This document shows, piece after piece, positions 5,918 to 8,272 of a stretch of DNA of 8,272 nt. The DNA is taken from contig JAEWEH010000214.1 of assembly GCA_023389535.1 (NCBI GenBank), positions 1-8,272 on the forward strand, given 5' to 3'. The stretch is from Pseudomonadota bacterium. GTDB lineage: Bacteria > Pseudomonadota > Gammaproteobacteria > Burkholderiales > Burkholderiaceae_B. The notes below the pieces were generated by a model. That model made no database searches, had not been told where the DNA came from, and was given only the letters and a program-made list of their open reading frames with translations. Position numbers and translations under genes: made by a program. Numbering within the stretch: position 1 is the stretch's first letter; each line of letters starts with the position of its first letter.

Positions 5918-5974
5918 GGCGCGCCCGCCTTTGCATCACAGCGGCGGCGCCGCCGCGGCATCGTCGGGCGCGCC
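5918..5974. repeat. Nested GC palindromes in the gap before the FAD hydroxylase
   Basis: The outer arms GGCGCGCCCG (5918-5927) and CGGGCGCGCC (5965-5974) are perfect 10-bp inverse complements, each containing the 8-bp palindrome GGCGCGCC. Between them GCGGCGGCGCCGCCGC (5941-5956) is a perfect 16-base palindrome. The transcript could form a long GC hairpin with an inner hairpin, about 60 bases before the next start codon. No T tract follows, so it is not a standard terminator. It could lower readthrough or stabilise one half of the mRNA. The structure is seen; the role is inferred. Confidence 0.55.
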
Positions 5975-6023
5975 ATATCGACGGGCAAAAAACGCGGCAA
6001 TGTACCGACATCCTTTTCAAAGC

Positions 6024-6029
6024 AAGAGG
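6024..6029 (+). promoter_or_regulatory. Shine-Dalgarno supporting the GTG start at 6035
   Basis: AAGAGG is placed 5 bases before GTG at 6035. It supports GTG as the start of the FAD hydroxylase; no in-frame ATG occurs before the FAD-binding glycine loop. Confidence 0.6.
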
Positions 6030-6034
6030 CCAAG

Positions 6035-7717
6035 GTGGCAGACATCAATTACCAGGCGCTTGAGTTCGAGTATCGGCCAGTCCCCGCGGCAGGCGGCGCG
6101 CACCACGCCGTCGTCATCGTCGGCGCCGGCCCGGTCGGCCTGACCATGGCGCTGGACCTGGCGCAACGCGGGTTGCAGGTCGTCGTCATCGACGATGACT
6201 ATCGTCTGTCCACGGGCTCGCGCGCCATCTGCTTCGCCAAGCGCACCCTGGATATCTGGGACAGGCTGGGCGTGGGTGAGCGCATGGTCCAAAAGGGCGT
6301 CTCGTGGAACGTGGGCCGCGTGTACTTTCAGGGTGAAGAGGTCTGGCGCTTCGACCTGCTGCCCGAACAGGGCCACAGGCGCCCGGCCTTCATCAACCTG
6401 CAGCAGTACTATTGCGAAGGCTTCCTGTACGAGCAAGCCGCCGCCCATCCCAATATCGACCTGCGCTGGAAGAACAAAGCCACCGCCATCGAACAGCGTG
6501 GCGATCATGTCGCCTTGACCGTAGACACGCCCGATGGCGCCTACACGCTGACGGCTGATTGGTTGATCGCGTGCGATGGCGCCCGCTCTCCCTTGCGGAA
6601 GATGCTGGGCCAGGAAAGCCACGGCCGGATTTTCCACGATCGCTTCCTGATCGCGGATGTCCGCATGCACGCTGATTTCCCGACCGAACGCTGGTTCTGG
6701 TTCGATCCGCCCTTCCATCCCGGCCAATCGGTGTTGTTGCATAGCCAGCCGGACAATGTCTGGCGCATTGATTTCCAGCTGGGCTGGGATGCGGATCCCG
6801 TTGAAGAGGTCAAGCCGGAAAAGGTATTGCCCCGCATACGCGCCCTGTTGGGGCAGGACACCGCGTTCGAGCTGGAATGGGTCAGTATCTACACTTTTGC
6901 CTGCGAACGCATGGACCGCTTCAGGCACGGCCGCGTCGTCTTTGCCGGCGACTCGGCGCATCGCGTATCGCCCTTCGGTGCACGCGGCGCCAATAGCGGC
7001 ATCCAGGACGCGGACAACCTTGCCTGGAAGCTGGCATTGGTGTGCCGGGGCCTGGCGCCCGAGGCTCTGATCGACAGCTACGCGGAAGAACGCGAGCCCG
7101 CCGCGGACGAGAACATACTGAATTCCTCCCGGTCCACCGACTTCATTACCCCCAAAAGCGACATCAGCCTGCTGTTCAGAAACACCGTGCTGAAACTGGC
7201 CAAGGACAATGAATTCGCACGCAGGCTGGTGAACAGCGGACGGCTTTCCCTGCCCAGTGCCTACACCGGCTCGTCGCTGAACACCCCCGATGCGGATGCG
7301 TTTTCCCGCGACCTATTGCCGGGCACTGTAGCGCCGGATGGGCCGCTGACCAAGGACGGGCGCTTGGACTGGTGGCTGGCGGAACTGGATGGCCGCTTCG
7401 TCATCGCCGTGTTTTGCGACACCGCCCTGCCCGACGATGCCACCCTGGAAGCACTTGCCCAGTTGCAGGATCATCCGGCAGGCGTGAAACTGGTGCTCGT
7501 GCTGAACCCCGCGCTGTCGCGCAGAGCGCCCGCCCGCTATCACTCGGTGGTGGATCGCCAGCTGACACTGGCACGGCGCTACGATGCGCTGCAGGGCGCA
7601 TGCTACTTGATACGGCCCGATCAGCACATCGCGGCGCGGTGGCGGCAGGCGGACGCCAGACGCATCCTGGCCGCGCTGCACCGGGCAACGGACAGCCACA
7701 ACGAGGTCACGCCATGA
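6035..7717 (+). CDS. FAD-dependent aromatic hydroxylase, MhaA-like (probable 3-hydroxyphenylacetate 6-hydroxylase)
   Basis: This 560-residue protein is a class A flavoprotein aromatic hydroxylase (PHBH/MhpA family, FAD_binding_3 type). It has the FAD loop [13 protein letters not shown] (27-39), an acidic strand end at Asp53-Asp55, the Arg of GSRAICF (61-67), the DG motif [11 protein letters not shown] (179-189), and the GD motif [18 protein letters not shown] (303-320). A thioredoxin-like C-terminal domain covers about 430-550, including RFVIAVF (454-460). Such enzymes use NAD(P)H and O2 to hydroxylate phenolic rings. The gene is followed by a tiny DUF2783-like protein and hmgA. In Pseudomonas putida U the flavoprotein MhaA with the small coupling protein MhaB converts 3-hydroxyphenylacetate to homogentisate (recalled knowledge), and this arrangement matches. 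Other phenolic substrates, such as 4-hydroxyphenylacetate with a side-chain shift, are possible. It starts at GTG, 123 bases after the metallo-beta-lactamase-fold gene, and its stop overlaps the next start. Confidence 0.93.
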   Translation: MADINYQALEFEYRPVPAAGGAHHAVVIVGAGPVGLTMALDLAQRGLQVVVIDDDYRLSTGSRAICFAKRTLDIWDRLGVGERMVQKGVSWNVGRVYFQGEEVWRFDLLPEQGHRRPAFINLQQYYCEGFLYEQAAAHPNIDLRWKNKATAIEQRGDHVALTVDTPDGAYTLTADWLIACDGARSPLRKMLGQESHGRIFHDRFLIADVRMHADFPTERWFWFDPPFHPGQSVLLHSQPDNVWRIDFQLGWDADPVEEVKPEKVLPRIRALLGQDTAFELEWVSIYTFACERMDRFRHGRVVFAGDSAHRVSPFGARGANSGIQDADNLAWKLALVCRGLAPEALIDSYAEEREPAADENILNSSRSTDFITPKSDISLLFRNTVLKLAKDNEFARRLVNSGRLSLPSAYTGSSLNTPDADAFSRDLLPGTVAPDGPLTKDGRLDWWLAELDGRFVIAVFCDTALPDDATLEALAQLQDHPAGVKLVLVLNPALSRRAPARYHSVVDRQLTLARRYDALQGACYLIRPDQHIAARWRQADARRILAALHRATDSHNEVTP

Positions 7718-7908
7718 ACCGCCTGAACACCTCTTCCAACTTTGCCGCGCCGGACGATTTCTACGAAATGCTGATCGATGCACATCGTGGCCTCAGCAAC
7801 GAACAAAGCCACGCCATGAATGCGGCGCTGGTGCTGCTCCTGTCCAACCACATTGGCGATCTGGCTGTTTTCTCGGAAGCCCTGGAACGGGCTCGCGCAA
7901 CCCTATAG
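7714..7908 (+). CDS. DUF2783-like small protein, candidate MhaB-type coupling protein of the hydroxylase
   Basis: This 64-residue acidic, largely helical protein ([18 protein letters not shown] at 14-31, then a hydrophobic helix [15 protein letters not shown] at 36-50) has no signal peptide. Its ATG overlaps the TGA of the FAD hydroxylase as ATGA, and GAGG lies 7 bases upstream, so the two are translationally coupled and likely made in similar amounts. I recognise it as resembling DUF2783 proteins found beside FAD hydroxylases. In Pseudomonas putida U the small protein MhaB is required for productive hydroxylation by MhaA; the size and position here fit that role. The 36-50 segment is more likely an amphipathic packing helix than a membrane span. 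Family and function are inferred from size, context and sequence character; existence of the gene is well supported by the coupling and location. Confidence 0.85.
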   Translation: MNRLNTSSNFAAPDDFYEMLIDAHRGLSNEQSHAMNAALVLLLSNHIGDLAVFSEALERARATL

Positions 7909-7911
7909 AAA

Positions 7912-7926
7912 GGGCTCATGGAGCCC
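7912..7926 (+). other. Hairpin in the gap before hmgA, next to its ribosome binding site
   Basis: GGGCTC-ATG-GAGCCC is a perfect 6-bp stem with a 3-base loop, starting 3 bases after the stop of the small DUF2783-like gene. The hmgA Shine-Dalgarno GAGG (7927-7930) abuts its 3' side. There is no T tract, so it is not a terminator. It could modulate hmgA translation or act as an mRNA stability element. The structure is visible; the role is inferred. Confidence 0.45.
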
Positions 7927-7940
7927 GAGGCAAGCACATC

Positions 7941-8272
7941 ATGGATACACTGAAATATCAAACCGGTTTTGGCAATGCCTGCTCGACCGAAGCCCTGCCC
8001 GGCGCCTTGCCGGTAGGCCGCAATTCGCCGCAAATATGCCCTTATGGCTTGTATGCGGAACAGCTTTCCGGCACGGCCTTCACCGTGCCCCGTGCAGAAG
8101 GCCGCCGCTCGTGGCTATACCGCATACGGCCGGCCGCATTGCAGAAGGCGTTCGAACCCTTTCATGGCGCTCCGGGCTGGACTTGCGACTTCGCCGCAGG
8201 CACGCCTTTCAACCCTAACCGGCTGCGCTGGAACCCGCTGCCCTTGCCCTCCAAGCCCACCGATTTCATCGA
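7941..8272 (+). CDS. hmgA: Homogentisate 1,2-dioxygenase, N-terminal part, runs off the window
   Basis: HmgA is the Fe(II) ring-cleaving dioxygenase that converts homogentisate to maleylacetoacetate, the central step of tyrosine, phenylalanine and hydroxyphenylacetate breakdown. The 110 codons present are the N-terminal quarter of a ~430-450-residue enzyme. Diagnostic sequences are YQTGFGN (6-12), [46 protein letters not shown], and [16 protein letters not shown] at the cut end. The iron-binding His and Glu lie in the missing C-terminal half. The ATG at 7941 is set by the family N-terminus and GAGG 10 bases upstream. It follows the DUF2783-like gene by 32 bases on the same strand, consistent with one operon. 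A fumarylacetoacetase gene is expected downstream by analogy but is outside the window. Confidence 0.97.
   Translation, partial: MDTLKYQTGFGNACSTEALPGALPVGRNSPQICPYGLYAEQLSGTAFTVPRAEGRRSWLYRIRPAALQKAFEPFHGAPGWTCDFAAGTPFNPNRLRWNPLPLPSKPTDFI

Noticed and set aside
6017..6961. A 314-codon open frame on the minus strand opposite the FAD hydroxylase
   Set aside because: It is a shadow of the GC-rich coding strand: no recognisable domain or ribosome binding site, and it is antisense to a gene with clear FAD motifs.

Overview
The window looks like chromosome of a GC-rich betaproteobacterium, most likely Alcaligenaceae (Bordetella/Achromobacter/Pusillimonas type). This rests on the gene order TPR protein-lolB-ispE-tRNA-Gln-prs, the codon bias, and the character of the proteins. 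The genus call is inference, since no search could be run. No mobile element, CRISPR array or rRNA is visible, and every gene-free gap is shorter than 130 bases.

Left half (1-3942, minus strand): a housekeeping operon read right to left. It begins with a secreted 591-residue TPR protein that resembles Pseudomonas LbcA in position and architecture. This is followed by lolB (outer-membrane lipoprotein receptor; 4-base ATGA overlap with the TPR gene), ispE (MEP isoprenoid pathway kinase), tRNA-Gln(UUG) only 3 bases after the ispE stop, and the first 138 codons of prs (PRPP synthetase), which runs off the window. Two clear stem-loops sit between the tRNA and prs; the larger has an 11-bp perfect stem and a T-rich tail.

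Middle (3943-4951): an 85-base divergent intergenic region, then mutM/fpg (formamidopyrimidine-DNA glycosylase, intact catalytic Pro and zinc finger) on the plus strand. Next is a 96-base gap with a plausible sigma70 promoter and a dyad in its spacer.

Right half (4952-8272, plus strand): a catabolic operon. It encodes a metallo-beta-lactamase-fold protein lacking several canonical metal ligands, a 560-residue FAD aromatic hydroxylase, a 64-residue DUF2783-type protein overlapping it by 4 bases, and the start of hmgA (homogentisate 1,2-dioxygenase). The hydroxylase plus tiny partner next to hmgA matches the two-component 3-hydroxyphenylacetate 6-hydroxylase MhaA/MhaB of Pseudomonas putida U, which makes homogentisate. 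The proposed logic is that MhaAB-like proteins make homogentisate and HmgA opens its ring. The role of the metallo-beta-lactamase-fold protein is unknown and is the most open question here.
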